64,000 nt of DNA from Cohnella cholangitidis (lineage in GTDB: Bacteria; Bacillota; Bacilli; Paenibacillales; Paenibacillaceae). The translations under genes and the position numbers were made by a program. The DNA lies in NCBI RefSeq assembly GCF_014107495.1, contig NZ_CP041969.1:4575501-4639500 (forward strand), given 5' to 3'. Shown one piece after another: positions 28,186 through 38,390 of this stretch (position 1 is the stretch's first letter; each line of letters begins with the position of its first letter). The notes under the pieces were generated by a model. That model searched no databases and was not told the DNA's origin. It saw only the letters and a list, made by a program, of their open reading frames with translations.

Positions 28186-28989
28186 TTATGCGTTCAGAAC
28201 GAACTTCTCCAGCACGTGTTTGACGCCGTCGTCGTTGTTGCTGAGCGTGATGAAGTCCGCGATTTCCTTCAGCGCGGGAACGGCATTCGCCATCGCAACG
28301 CCAAGGCCGGCGGCTTGAACCATCTCGTGGTCGTTCATCGCGTCCCCTATGGCGATCGTCTCTTCTATCGGAATGCCGTAGTGAGCGGCGAGAAACCGCA
28401 ACGCATGGCCTTTCGTGCCTTCGGGATGCATGAACTCCAGATAGTTCGGCTTCGATTTCGTCAAATGAACTTTGGAGCCGAACTTTGCCTTTAATTCCGG
28501 AAGCAGGGCGTCCAGCTTCGCCGGCTCGTCGATGATAAGCAGCTTCGTTTGTTTCTCGTTCGAGATAATACGGACGAAATCCGGTTCGATCGTATAAGGA
28601 ATGTTGGATTGCTTGGCGTAGCCTTTGATTTTATCGTTATCTTCGGGTACGTACAGTTTGTCGGCGATGTAGCTTTGGAGATGCAAGCCATGGGCTTGGC
28701 AATATTCGTACAGTTCTCCGGCTACATCGACGGGGACGGAACGCTCGTACAAAATTTCCTCGTCAAGCAAGTTTTTAATCAACGAACCCTGATAGGTGAT
28801 GATAGGGACGTTCAGCCCGACTTGGCGGGCGATTTTCTGAGCGGAATCGAACATTCTTCCCGTCGCGATCGTCAGGTGCGCACCTTGGGCAATCGCTTCG
28901 GTCATCGCTTGGCGAGTCGCGTCGGACACCGTCAGCTCGTCCGTTAAAAGCGTATCGTCGAGATCCATGGCAATGAGGCGGTATGGCAT
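28186..28989 (-). CDS. HAD-superfamily Cof-type phosphatase
   Basis: A 267-residue hydrolase with the four HAD motifs: AMDLDDTLLTDELTV (catalytic Asp pair), IATGRMFDSAQ, the Lys in EGTKGHALRFLA, and AIGDAMNDHEMVQAAGLGVAMANA. The type-IIB cap (residues about 85-195) is that of Cof/YidA proteins, which dephosphorylate small sugar or coenzyme phosphates. GGGAGAAACC lies upstream of the ATG at 28989. It is convergent with the GTPase gene. Confidence 0.93.
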   Translation of the reverse strand: MPYRLIAMDLDDTLLTDELTVSDATRQAMTEAIAQGAHLTIATGRMFDSAQKIARQVGLNVPIITYQGSLIKNLLDEEILYERSVPVDVAGELYEYCQAHGLHLQSYIADKLYVPEDNDKIKGYAKQSNIPYTIEPDFVRIISNEKQTKLLIIDEPAKLDALLPELKAKFGSKVHLTKSKPNYLEFMHPEGTKGHALRFLAAHYGIPIEETIAIGDAMNDHEMVQAAGLGVAMANAVPALKEIADFITLSNNDDGVKHVLEKFVLNA

Positions 28990-29113
28990 CGGTTTCTCCC
29001 TTTCTGTCTCTCTTTATTATCGTACCATTGTAACTCATATCGGCTTTATCGAAAAGACGGGCAAACATGCTATAATGATGGGGAAAATCGGATGAAAGAA
29101 GGATGAACTGACG

Positions 29114-30106
29114 ATGAAACGCATACGATGGGGAATTCTCGGCTGCGCGGCGATTGCGGATCGGGCCGTCATTCCGGCGATTCAGGCCTCGCTAACCGGC
29201 GAGCTGATCGGCATTGCCAGCCGGGACGAGAACAAAGCGAAGGCGAAGGCGGAGCAATTCAACATTCCGAAATCTTATGGAAGCTATGAAGCCATGTTGG
29301 CCGATCCGGAAATCGACGCCATCTATATCCCGCTTCCGAACCACATGCACAAAGAGTGGACGATTGCCGCGGCGAACACCGGTAAACATATTTTGTGCGA
29401 AAAACCGCTAGCGTTGAACGCGGCGGAAGCCCAAGAGATGGTAGATTACTGCAAGGAAGCGGGAGTTCATCTTGCCGAAGCGTTCATGTACCGGCATCAT
29501 CCTCGTATCGCGAGAGTGAAGGAAATCATCGCAAGCGGCGAAATCGGAGAGCTAAGGGCCATTCGCGGCGTGTTTACATACAACGGAGCGGAGAGCAAGG
29601 GAGACATTCGCCATGTGAAGGCTTGGGGCGGCGGAGGGCTGTACGACGTAGGCGTCTATCCGTTAAGCGCGGCACGTTTGATCATGGGAATCGAACCGGA
29701 AGCGGTGACGGTGCGCGCCTTGTTTTCCCCGGAACACGGGGACGTTGACATGATGGCCTCCGGTTTGGTCGAATTTCCGGGTAACGTAGCGTTGACCTTC
29801 GATTGCGGAATGTGGGCGGCTTTCCGTAACGAGCTCGAGATCGTAGGAACGGCGGGGACGATCACTCTCAAACCGTCTTTCCTGCCCTCTAAGGAAAATG
29901 ACGATATTACGATCCAAGTAGGGGACGCAATCCGCAAGGAAGGTCCATACGGCGTGGATGCCTACGTCGCGCAATCCGATCAATTCGCTCGCGTTGTGTG
30001 GGGAGAGGAAGCGCCTGCTTATCCCGCGCAGGACGCGGTAGCTAGCATGAAGCTGGTCGACGCTTGCATAGAGTCGGCTCGGTCACGACGGAGGATTGTT
30101 CTGTAA
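29114..30106 (+). CDS. Gfo/Idh/MocA family oxidoreductase
   Basis: A 330-residue NAD(P)-dependent dehydrogenase. The Rossmann half has RWGILGCAAIADRAVIPAI, YGSYEAMLADPEIDAIYIPLPNHMHKEW and HILCEKPLALNAAEAQEM with the EKP catalytic Lys. The C-terminal half has the usual GGGLYDVGVYPLSAARLI segment with the Asp-Tyr-Pro signature. Substrates are typically sugars, inositols or their derivatives; the exact one is not visible. It is divergent from the HAD gene and has its own terminator. Confidence 0.93.
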   Translation: MKRIRWGILGCAAIADRAVIPAIQASLTGELIGIASRDENKAKAKAEQFNIPKSYGSYEAMLADPEIDAIYIPLPNHMHKEWTIAAANTGKHILCEKPLALNAAEAQEMVDYCKEAGVHLAEAFMYRHHPRIARVKEIIASGEIGELRAIRGVFTYNGAESKGDIRHVKAWGGGGLYDVGVYPLSAARLIMGIEPEAVTVRALFSPEHGDVDMMASGLVEFPGNVALTFDCGMWAAFRNELEIVGTAGTITLKPSFLPSKENDDITIQVGDAIRKEGPYGVDAYVAQSDQFARVVWGEEAPAYPAQDAVASMKLVDACIESARSRRRIVL

Positions 30107-30118
30107 CCTATTATTAAC

Positions 30119-30168
30119 AACGGCCGTTTCCCGGAAAACTACCGGGGGCGGTCGTTTGGTTTTTTTCG
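30119..30168 (+). terminator. Terminator after the Gfo/Idh gene
   Basis: AACGGCCG...CCCGG pairs with CCGGG...CGGTCGTT, followed by GG and a seven-base T-tract. Confidence 0.85.
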
Positions 30169-30242
30169 CTTCGTCCGTGCAACATCGCAAGCCGCTCTTT
30201 CGTTGTATGAGATAGACTACACAGCATACAGGGGGAGTTACC

Positions 30243-31268
30243 ATGAAGAAATCCCAAGACCGCATCAAATTAGGCCTATCGGCGCTAATCATAAGCCTGG
30301 CGCTCACCGCTTGCGGAGACAAAAGCACCGGCTCGGAGAGTCCTTCCGTTTCGCCGTCCCCTACGTCCGCTTCGACGCCCGCGCCGACGGAGACTTCCTC
30401 CTCTACGCCAAGCAAGGAGTCCGACGAGTTGATCCTGAAGCAATTCCGGGATTTGGCGCTGGCTAGCCCGCCGACCGATGAGTTGCTGGCATCGTTCAAA
30501 CAATCGATCGCAGAGATTCAGCCTGCGCAAGCGGATGAACTCATTCGCGAGATGGAAGCTTATTATAAGAAAAATTTGCCGGAAGCCGAGAAAAAATTCG
30601 AAGCGGCTAACGTTCAGGAAGAGCTTATGAAGTTGGAATGGCCGATTACGGACGAACAAATTCAAGCGATCAAGGGCGATTCCGTTCGGGAGCTTGCGCA
30701 GCAAACGATAGCGGGCGGGTATAAGCTCGAGACCGCGGAAGGCTTTGTTTTTCCGGTAATCGATTATGGCCAATTGGTAGCCTATGGAGATAAACTGACG
30801 ATTTCGATGAAAGCCTACTTGGATATTATGGCCGCCGAATCCGATAAGGCAACGGCAAAGGATGCCGGGTTGGCGATTACGTGGGATGAGTTGGCATCGC
30901 GGACGCTGGCGGCGGAAAGCTACGTAGTGACGTTCCCGGATACGCCGGAAAGAGCTTCCGTCGAGCAAACCTATTTGAACTATTTGAATATGTATTTGAT
31001 CGGTCTCAACAACACGCCGATCTTCGACTACGATACGTTCGTTATTTTGCCTGAAGTGAAGAATCAGTATGAGCAGATGGCTGCTTCGCACGCGGGCACG
31101 GTTACAGGCCAACTGACCAAAGAAATGCTGGCCCGTCTGAACGATTCGAACGGCGCGGTATTCGCCAAAAACAAAAACGGGGAGCAAACGGACATCCCCG
31201 CGTTGAAGCAATTCCGCGATAAAATCGAGTCCGCGGCGCGTTCCAAGCTGCCGCCGAGTAAAAATTAA
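30243..31268 (+). CDS. Secreted lipoprotein, family not recognised
   Basis: A 341-residue protein with a Lys/Arg start, hydrophobic core and lipobox ALTAC (Cys24), then a Ser/Thr/Pro linker to about residue 60. The mature part is rich in Glu, Ala and Lys and looks mostly helical (IAEIQPAQADELIREMEAYYKKNLPEAEKKFEAA; LNYLNMYLIGLNN). It has no cysteines after the lipid anchor and no enzyme motif that I can identify. GGGGGAG precedes the ATG. It stands alone between two terminators or promoters. Confidence 0.8.
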   Translation: MKKSQDRIKLGLSALIISLALTACGDKSTGSESPSVSPSPTSASTPAPTETSSSTPSKESDELILKQFRDLALASPPTDELLASFKQSIAEIQPAQADELIREMEAYYKKNLPEAEKKFEAANVQEELMKLEWPITDEQIQAIKGDSVRELAQQTIAGGYKLETAEGFVFPVIDYGQLVAYGDKLTISMKAYLDIMAAESDKATAKDAGLAITWDELASRTLAAESYVVTFPDTPERASVEQTYLNYLNMYLIGLNNTPIFDYDTFVILPEVKNQYEQMAASHAGTVTGQLTKEMLARLNDSNGAVFAKNKNGEQTDIPALKQFRDKIESAARSKLPPSKN

Positions 31269-31307
31269 ATAAAGACACGCCAAAATCACATAAACGGTTA
31301 TGCAGGA

Positions 31308-31352
31308 TTTAAGACGTCCCTAGCGAAATTTATAGTATGGAAATCGTTTTCT
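31308..31352 (+). promoter_or_regulatory. Candidate promoter and cre-like site before the GH1 gene
   Basis: TTTAAG (31308-31313), 17 bases, TATAGT (31331-31336). GGAAATCGTTTTCT (31339-31352) follows at the expected start and fits the CcpA cre pattern at 12 of 14 positions, failing only at the two ends. Catabolite repression is plausible but the -35 box is poor. Confidence 0.45.
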
Positions 31353-31360
31353 GTATTTAA

Positions 31361-32725
<1,365 letters not shown>

Positions 32726-32743
32726 AAAAATGCATGCATGATG

Positions 32744-32776
32744 AGCCGGGGTGCGCGAGCATTCCGGCTTTTTTAT
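32744..32776 (+). terminator. Terminator after the GH1 gene
   Basis: AGCCGG, a 14-base loop, CCGGCT and six T; a short but GC-rich stem. Confidence 0.8.
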
Positions 32777-32900
32777 GTGAAGGCGGCGGAGATGGAGAGT
32801 ACATGTAAACACGCACGCGTTCACGGATAGGTTAGGTTTCTTCCTAGGACGTTTTCCGTTACAATAAAGTAGATGCCTTACTAGGAAAGAGGAATACGCC

Positions 32901-34646
32901 ATGAACGTCGTCTTAGCGACGCTGAACGCCAAATACATTCATACCTCGCTCGCCCTGCGCTATTTGAAATCCTTTGCCCAGGACGAATTCGAGGTAGACA
33001 TTGCCGAATATACGATTAAAGATCCCGCAATGGGAATCGCCGCGGATTTGTTCTCCAAGAAGCCGGACGTCATCGGCTTCTCTTGTTACATCTGGAACAT
33101 CGAAGAGACGATCGTCGTCGTGGACATGCTGCGCAAAGTGCTGCCGGACGTGAAGATCATGCTCGGCGGACCGGAAGTGTCCTACGATACGGAATATTGG
33201 ATGAATCGCTTGTCTTCGGTCGATTTCATCGTCATGGGCGAAGGCGAGGAAACGTTCAGGGACTTGCTTCGCCAAATCGCCGGGGAACGGAAATACCATT
33301 TCGTGTTCGGAATGGCTTACCGCAAAGACGGGCAAGCGGTCATTACCCCTCCGCGTCCGAAGCTCGATCTGAACGTCATTCCTTCGCCGCACCGTTTCGA
33401 TACGGATCTAACCTCGATGCGCAACCGCGTCGTCTATTTCGAGACGAGCAGGGGCTGTCCGTTCAGCTGCCAATTTTGTCTGTCCAGCATTGAGGTCGGG
33501 GTCCGTTATTTCGATATGGAGCGGGTTAAGGCCGATCTGACTTATTTAATCGATAATGGGGCCAAGCTGATCAAGTTCGTGGATCGGACCTTTAACATTA
33601 AACGGGATTACGCGATGGAAATCTTTCAATTTTTGATCGACAACCACCGCGGATGCGTATTTCAGTTCGAGATCACAGCGGATATCATGAGACCGGAAGT
33701 GCTTGATTTTCTCGCCGAGAACGCGCCTCCCGGAGTATTCCGCTTCGAGATCGGCGTGCAGTCGACGAACGATCCGACCAACTTAGCCGTTCAACGCCGC
33801 CAGAATTTCGCCAAGCTGACGCGTACGGTCGTGAAGGTGAAGGAGAGCGGCAAGATCGATCAGCATCTGGATTTGATCGCCGGGTTGCCGCATGAAGATT
33901 ACGATACGTTCCGCAAAACTTTTAACGACGTGTTCGCTTTAAGGCCGGAAGAGCTGCAACTCGGTTTCTTGAAAATGCTGCGGGGAACGGGACTGCGAAT
34001 CGACGCGGCGAAGTTCGGTTACGTCTACTCGGAACGGGCGCCGTACGAGATGCTGGGCAACGACCTGATGCCTTTCGCCGATATCGTGCGAATTAAACGG
34101 GTCGAGGACGTGCTGGAGAAGTTCTGGAACGCCCATCGGATGGACCGGACGATGGAGTACTTGATCGAGCAAGCCTATCCCTCCCCGTTCGACTTTTTCC
34201 AAGCGTTCGGAGACTTCTGGGAAGCGAAGGGCTGGAGCCGGATCGGTCATCAGTTAGAAGATCTGTTTTCCCGGCTGTGGGCGTTCTTGGAGCATGACGC
34301 CAGACCGGAGCTGGATCGCGACGTGGCGTTCGGATTGTTGAAGATCGACTATTATTTGCAACACAAATACAAGCCTCGCAAGCTCTGGTGGGAAGATCGG
34401 CTGGAGAAAAAAGAATGGACCGCGGGTTTGAAATACGCGGCGGAGAAGCTCGGGATGGATGACCGCGAGCTGCAGAAGAAAGGAACGCTAGACCGCCTTC
34501 CGTTCGATTACGGCGTATGGACGGAAGAAGGGCGAGTGGACCGTTCCAATCCTGCCTTGCTCGTGTTCCTATATTCAGGCGAAGAGGCAGGGCCGCAGTT
34601 GGTGGCGCTGCCGCAGCAAGAGGCGAAAGTAGGCTCCGAATTCTAA
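32901..34646 (+). CDS. B12-binding-domain radical SAM protein (DUF4080 type)
   Basis: A 581-residue protein. Residues 1-130 are a cobalamin-binding-like Rossmann domain (DVIGFSCYIWNIEET, VKIMLGGPEVSYD, FIVMGEGEETF). Residues 175-400 are a radical SAM barrel with ETSRGCPFSCQFCLSS; Cys186, Cys190 and Cys193 form the CxxxCxxC 4Fe-4S site. FEIGVQSTN and DLIAGLPHEDYDTF are typical of the barrel. The C-terminal 170 residues fit the DUF4080 extension. Members often modify unreactive carbons, but this branch has no known substrate. GGAAAGAGG precedes the ATG; the CE7 esterase follows after 28 bases. Confidence 0.9.
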   Translation: MNVVLATLNAKYIHTSLALRYLKSFAQDEFEVDIAEYTIKDPAMGIAADLFSKKPDVIGFSCYIWNIEETIVVVDMLRKVLPDVKIMLGGPEVSYDTEYWMNRLSSVDFIVMGEGEETFRDLLRQIAGERKYHFVFGMAYRKDGQAVITPPRPKLDLNVIPSPHRFDTDLTSMRNRVVYFETSRGCPFSCQFCLSSIEVGVRYFDMERVKADLTYLIDNGAKLIKFVDRTFNIKRDYAMEIFQFLIDNHRGCVFQFEITADIMRPEVLDFLAENAPPGVFRFEIGVQSTNDPTNLAVQRRQNFAKLTRTVVKVKESGKIDQHLDLIAGLPHEDYDTFRKTFNDVFALRPEELQLGFLKMLRGTGLRIDAAKFGYVYSERAPYEMLGNDLMPFADIVRIKRVEDVLEKFWNAHRMDRTMEYLIEQAYPSPFDFFQAFGDFWEAKGWSRIGHQLEDLFSRLWAFLEHDARPELDRDVAFGLLKIDYYLQHKYKPRKLWWEDRLEKKEWTAGLKYAAEKLGMDDRELQKKGTLDRLPFDYGVWTEEGRVDRSNPALLVFLYSGEEAGPQLVALPQQEAKVGSEF

Positions 34647-34674
34647 AGTCATAACCTAGGAGCGGTGGAAAAAG

Positions 34675-35628
34675 ATGAGTAACGCGATTTCCAGAAGAAT
34701 AGACGAACTAGAGAAACTTTGCCCGCCTTTGACGGCGCAGTCGGATTTGGAACAGTATTGGGACGAGACCCTCCGGCATTTCTCAGGCAAGCCTCTTAAC
34801 GCCAAGAGAGAACTCATAGAGACGCCTTTGTCCTACATGGAGGCGTATAGAGTAGAGTATGAAGGATTCGATGCCACGCCGATACACGGGTGGTATTTGC
34901 TCCCCCGCTTCCGCACCGCCGGGAAGCTTCCTTGCGTCGTCCTCTATCATGGGTACACGGGAAGCAAAGGCTATCCGGAAGATTACGCCGCTTATCTGCT
35001 GATGGGAATAGCCGTGTTCGCGATCGACGTACGCGGACAATCGGGAGATACGGGGAATTTGCTCCCGCAAACCTTCGGCATGACGAAGGGCTGGATCACT
35101 CAGGGGATCCTGCACCGGGATACGTGTTATTATAAAGCGATCACGATAGACGCCTTGAAAGCCTTGGACTGGGCGAGCGAACAGCCGGAAGTCGATCCGG
35201 CTCGGATATGCGCCTCGGGAGGCAGCCAAGGCGGCGGGCTCGCGATGATCGTCGCGGCGTTGTCCGACAAACCCGCGATCGCGGTTCCGCACATTCCGAA
35301 CATGTGCTACATGGATTTCGGGATGTTGAATTCGAGCAGTTCGCTGTCGGAAGCGGCAGCATTCGTCGAGCGATTCCCGCATCGCTTGGACGAGGTGATC
35401 ACGACGCTCAGTTACTACGACAATATGAATTTGGCCCACCGCATTCGCATCCCCATCTTCGTAACCGTCGGACTGAAGGATCCGGTGACGATGCCGGAGA
35501 CGATCTATGCCGCGTACAACCGCGTCCGGTCGGAGAAGACGATCGTCCCTTATCCGTTCACGGGCCATGCGGTAACGGGCGACCAGAATCGGCAAGCTCT
35601 GCGGTTCATTGCCGAGAAGCTACTGTAG
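34675..35628 (+). CDS. CE7 acetylxylan esterase/cephalosporin-C deacetylase
   Basis: A 317-residue alpha/beta hydrolase of carbohydrate esterase family 7. YHGYTGSKGYPEDYAAYLLMGIAVFAIDVRGQSGDTGN is the family signature; the nucleophile Ser lies in ASGGSQGGGLAM, with the acid Asp in GLKDPVTMPETIYAAYN and the His in TGHAVTGDQ. It removes acetyl groups from xylo-oligosaccharides inside the cell and can also act on cephalosporin C. GGAGCGGTGG precedes the ATG. Its stop overlaps by 9 bases the end of the opposing AraC gene. Confidence 0.93.
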   Translation: MSNAISRRIDELEKLCPPLTAQSDLEQYWDETLRHFSGKPLNAKRELIETPLSYMEAYRVEYEGFDATPIHGWYLLPRFRTAGKLPCVVLYHGYTGSKGYPEDYAAYLLMGIAVFAIDVRGQSGDTGNLLPQTFGMTKGWITQGILHRDTCYYKAITIDALKALDWASEQPEVDPARICASGGSQGGGLAMIVAALSDKPAIAVPHIPNMCYMDFGMLNSSSSLSEAAAFVERFPHRLDEVITTLSYYDNMNLAHRIRIPIFVTVGLKDPVTMPETIYAAYNRVRSEKTIVPYPFTGHAVTGDQNRQALRFIAEKLL

Positions 35629-37200
35629 TAATTCATCTATAATTTGCATTCTGCCGCTAGGCGACCAACTCATGCCGACCCAATTGGGGGTCAGATGAAC
35701 GCAATCCTTATTCACGGCCCTGATGGAATTCCATTCGGGGCTTTTGGTTATGCGCTCGTACGTCGCTTCATCCTCCGGGGAGAAAAATTGGCTTTGAACA
35801 AACAGATGGTCCGTATCCATATTCGGATATTTCTCCGGGGAGAACTCGACGTTCATCGCGTTCGAGGGTACGCAATATCCGGGCTTTAAGCCGAGCTCGG
35901 AATAAATCAAGTCGTTCAAAGGATGATGGGTCGTCCCTTGAATGCGGATGAGCTGATGGATCACCCTCATGACCGTGACCGTCTCGTTGGCATATCGTTC
36001 CCGCAATCGATGCCGCGCTTGATTGACTTTGCGCTCTAGCAGTTTGAGGTTTTTCTCCCCTTGCGATTCTTTCCCGACAACCGCGGCTAATCTCCTGTGG
36101 TTCACTCTCCAATCCATACTAAGGCTAACCGCGACGGTGGGCGCGATCTGCTTAAGCCGTTCGAGGAAGGGGAGATGATAATGGTCGCATATGATCAAAT
36201 CCGGGGCCGATTCCCGCAGCTCGCCCAAGCGGATGGCGATCCGGGCTTCATGGGTCGCCTTGTCCATCGTTTTATCCTTATGGCAATTGGTAGAGAAGAT
36301 CGGAATAGTGCCTAAGGAATGCAAGGTTTCGTGAAAACGAAGCGTAGACGCGACGGCAACTTTTAGCTTAGTCCGCTTCATATAATGCGACGGGGCAATG
36401 CCGACATGTCTCTTGAACATCCTGCTAAAATAGAACTCGCTTCCGAAACCGGTAACCGTCGAAATTTCTTTGATCGTTCGTTCTTTCCCGACGAGTAAAT
36501 GCTTTGCCTGCTCGATCCGATAGGCATTCAGATAGTCGATGGGCGAAGCTCCCTTGACCTTCTTGAATTCGCGGGAGTAAGAGGTAGGGGTGAAGCCGGA
36601 TATTTCGCTTAGCGTCTCCAGCTTGATTTTCTCGTAATAACGATCGTGAATGTACTCTACGCTCTGCTCGATTCCTCGTCCGATCGTTTCCATCCCGTCT
36701 CGCTTGGGTTGATCCGGAATGCACGATTGAATAAGCTCCTGAAAACGGGATTGAATAAGAAAGGGGTTCGTACCCTCCATTTTGCGAGCTTCGTACAGTT
36801 CCTTGATCCTCTCGATACAGGCGGTAGAGTCTTTGATGCGGATTTCGCCGCAGGGTAGAGGGAACATAGATCCCGTATCGTCGTTCTCTATCGTCTCCCA
36901 TTTCCCGTTGCGTTTGAGCAGGTTGGTCGTTTCCATAAACAGCAAATACAACTCCAGCTGTTCCGAATGCTGCAGCAGTTCGACCGCCGCTCCCGGAAGC
37001 AGGCAGATCAGCATATGCGGCTTAATGGGCATTCTCGCCGAATCGATTTGGACGCTACCTTCTCCATTGGTCACGTAGAGGAGCATGTAGGCGGGGGATC
37101 GGAACCTGCGATCGCTCAGCGGTCTATTGATCCTTCGATGGAAAACGGAAGAAAGCAGGAGCAGCGGAATGGACGATTTACGATCTAAGCTTTTGGTCAT
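35620..37200 (-). CDS. AraC-family regulator fused to a siderophore-binding-protein domain
   Basis: A 526-residue regulator. Residues 15-120 resemble a cupin-like sensor; residues 180-275 are an AraC double helix-turn-helix (IKLETLSEISGFTPTSYSREFKKVKGASPIDYLNAYRIEQAKHLL, FGSEFYFSRMFKRHVGIAPSHY). Residues 278-526 look like a TroA/FepB-type binding domain (LRESAPDLIICDHYHLPFLERLKQIAPTVAV). This architecture, as in B. subtilis Btr, senses an iron-siderophore and activates the matching importer, which here is the divergent neighbour. The ATG at 37200 has GAGGC six bases away; a longer frame begins at a TTG at 37269. Confidence 0.9.
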   Translation of the reverse strand: MTKSLDRKSSIPLLLLSSVFHRRINRPLSDRRFRSPAYMLLYVTNGEGSVQIDSARMPIKPHMLICLLPGAAVELLQHSEQLELYLLFMETTNLLKRNGKWETIENDDTGSMFPLPCGEIRIKDSTACIERIKELYEARKMEGTNPFLIQSRFQELIQSCIPDQPKRDGMETIGRGIEQSVEYIHDRYYEKIKLETLSEISGFTPTSYSREFKKVKGASPIDYLNAYRIEQAKHLLVGKERTIKEISTVTGFGSEFYFSRMFKRHVGIAPSHYMKRTKLKVAVASTLRFHETLHSLGTIPIFSTNCHKDKTMDKATHEARIAIRLGELRESAPDLIICDHYHLPFLERLKQIAPTVAVSLSMDWRVNHRRLAAVVGKESQGEKNLKLLERKVNQARHRLRERYANETVTVMRVIHQLIRIQGTTHHPLNDLIYSELGLKPGYCVPSNAMNVEFSPEKYPNMDTDHLFVQSQFFSPEDEATYERITKSPEWNSIRAVNKDCVHLTPNWVGMSWSPSGRMQIIDELLQ

Positions 37201-37292
37201 TTTATCGCCTCGCAAAACAGTGTTGGATAAAAAGAGACATCTATTCTGGACAGAATCGGTCATGTACAAAGGAATTCTCTCTCATTATAATT

Positions 37293-37311
37293 GATAAAGA
37301 TTCTCATTATC
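37293..37311. promoter_or_regulatory. Fur box in the siderophore importer promoter
   Basis: GATAAAGATTCTCATTATC matches the 19-base Fur consensus GATAATGATAATCATTATC at 16 positions. The overlapping TCATTATAATTGATAA to its left may be a second, weaker unit. It lies between the divergent AraC and importer genes, so iron repression of the importer is expected. Confidence 0.8.
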
Positions 37312-37341
37312 ATCATTTTTTTATCGAGAGGGGTTTCATTC

Positions 37342-38379
37342 ATGGTTCGGCTTACAGTTAACAAACACGGAATCTTTGCTTGTATAGGGTTGCTGGCTTT
37401 GTTGCTTCTTGTTTCCGCTTGCGGAAACGGAAACTCATCGAACGATTCGTCGCCATCCGCGACTTCGCAGCCTTCGCCATCCGCATCCTCGGAACAATCG
37501 CAACCCGCTTCCGCATCGGCGCCTAGCTCGGGCGCGAAGACCCGTATCGTCAAGGATGCGTTCGGAGACGTGGAAGTCCCGGCGAATCCCGAGCGTACCG
37601 TCGTACTTGCGTCCGCCGCGCTCGACAATCTGCTTGCGCTTGGCGTTAAGCCGATCGGCGCTCCTTACAGTATATCGGTTAACGCGAACTTCTTCGCCCA
37701 TCTCGCCGGCCAGACGGACGGAATCGAGAATACGGGAACGACGGACCAGCCGAATCTAGAGACGATCGCCAAGCTGGCGCCGGATCTGATTATCGCCCAG
37801 AAGGACACCCACGAAGCGGTTTACGAAGATTTGAAGAGAATCGCTCCCGTGTATATGAGCGACAGAATTCCGGGAGAGTGGAAGGAATTGTTGAGAGATC
37901 AGGCGGATGCCGTCAACAAGCAGGCGGCAGCGGACGAACTGATCGCGAAATTCGAAGATCGCATAGCCAAATTCAAGACCGACATGGGCGACAAGCTCGC
38001 GTCTCGGACGATTAGCCTGATCCGCCCGAGAGAAGATCATATCCGGATCTACTCGGAGAAAACTTATTCCGGAGCGATCTTGGTCGAAGCGGGACTCGTT
38101 CGTCCGACCAACCAACAAGGAATCGAAGAGCAGCATATCAAGATTACCGAAGAACAAATCGCCGACATGGACGCGGACGTCATTATCTCCTTCGGCAGGG
38201 AAAGCGAAGCCGACTTCTTTAACGAGAAAATCTTAAAAAACCCGCTATGGAATACGCTCGTTGCCGTTAAGAACAATCAGGTTCACATGGTGAATTGGGA
38301 AACGTGGCTTAGCGGACAAGGAATTCAAGCGGCGAATCTTATCCTCGACGATCTTACTAAATTTTTCATTCCATCATAG
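37342..38379 (+). CDS. Iron-siderophore ABC transporter binding lipoprotein
   Basis: A 345-residue binding protein with lipobox LLVSAC (Cys27) and a Ser/Pro-rich linker. The mature domain has IVKDAFGDVEVPANPERTVVLASAALDNLLALGVKPIGAPY, PNLETIAKLAPDLIIAQ, SLIRPREDHIRIYSEKTYSGAIL and ADVIISFGRESEADFF, typical of the FepB/FhuD class. GAGAGGGG supports the ATG at 37342. Two FecCD permeases follow; no ATPase gene is present. Confidence 0.93.
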   Translation: MVRLTVNKHGIFACIGLLALLLLVSACGNGNSSNDSSPSATSQPSPSASSEQSQPASASAPSSGAKTRIVKDAFGDVEVPANPERTVVLASAALDNLLALGVKPIGAPYSISVNANFFAHLAGQTDGIENTGTTDQPNLETIAKLAPDLIIAQKDTHEAVYEDLKRIAPVYMSDRIPGEWKELLRDQADAVNKQAAADELIAKFEDRIAKFKTDMGDKLASRTISLIRPREDHIRIYSEKTYSGAILVEAGLVRPTNQQGIEEQHIKITEEQIADMDADVIISFGRESEADFFNEKILKNPLWNTLVAVKNNQVHMVNWETWLSGQGIQAANLILDDLTKFFIPS

Positions 38380-38390
38380 GGAGGATTCCC

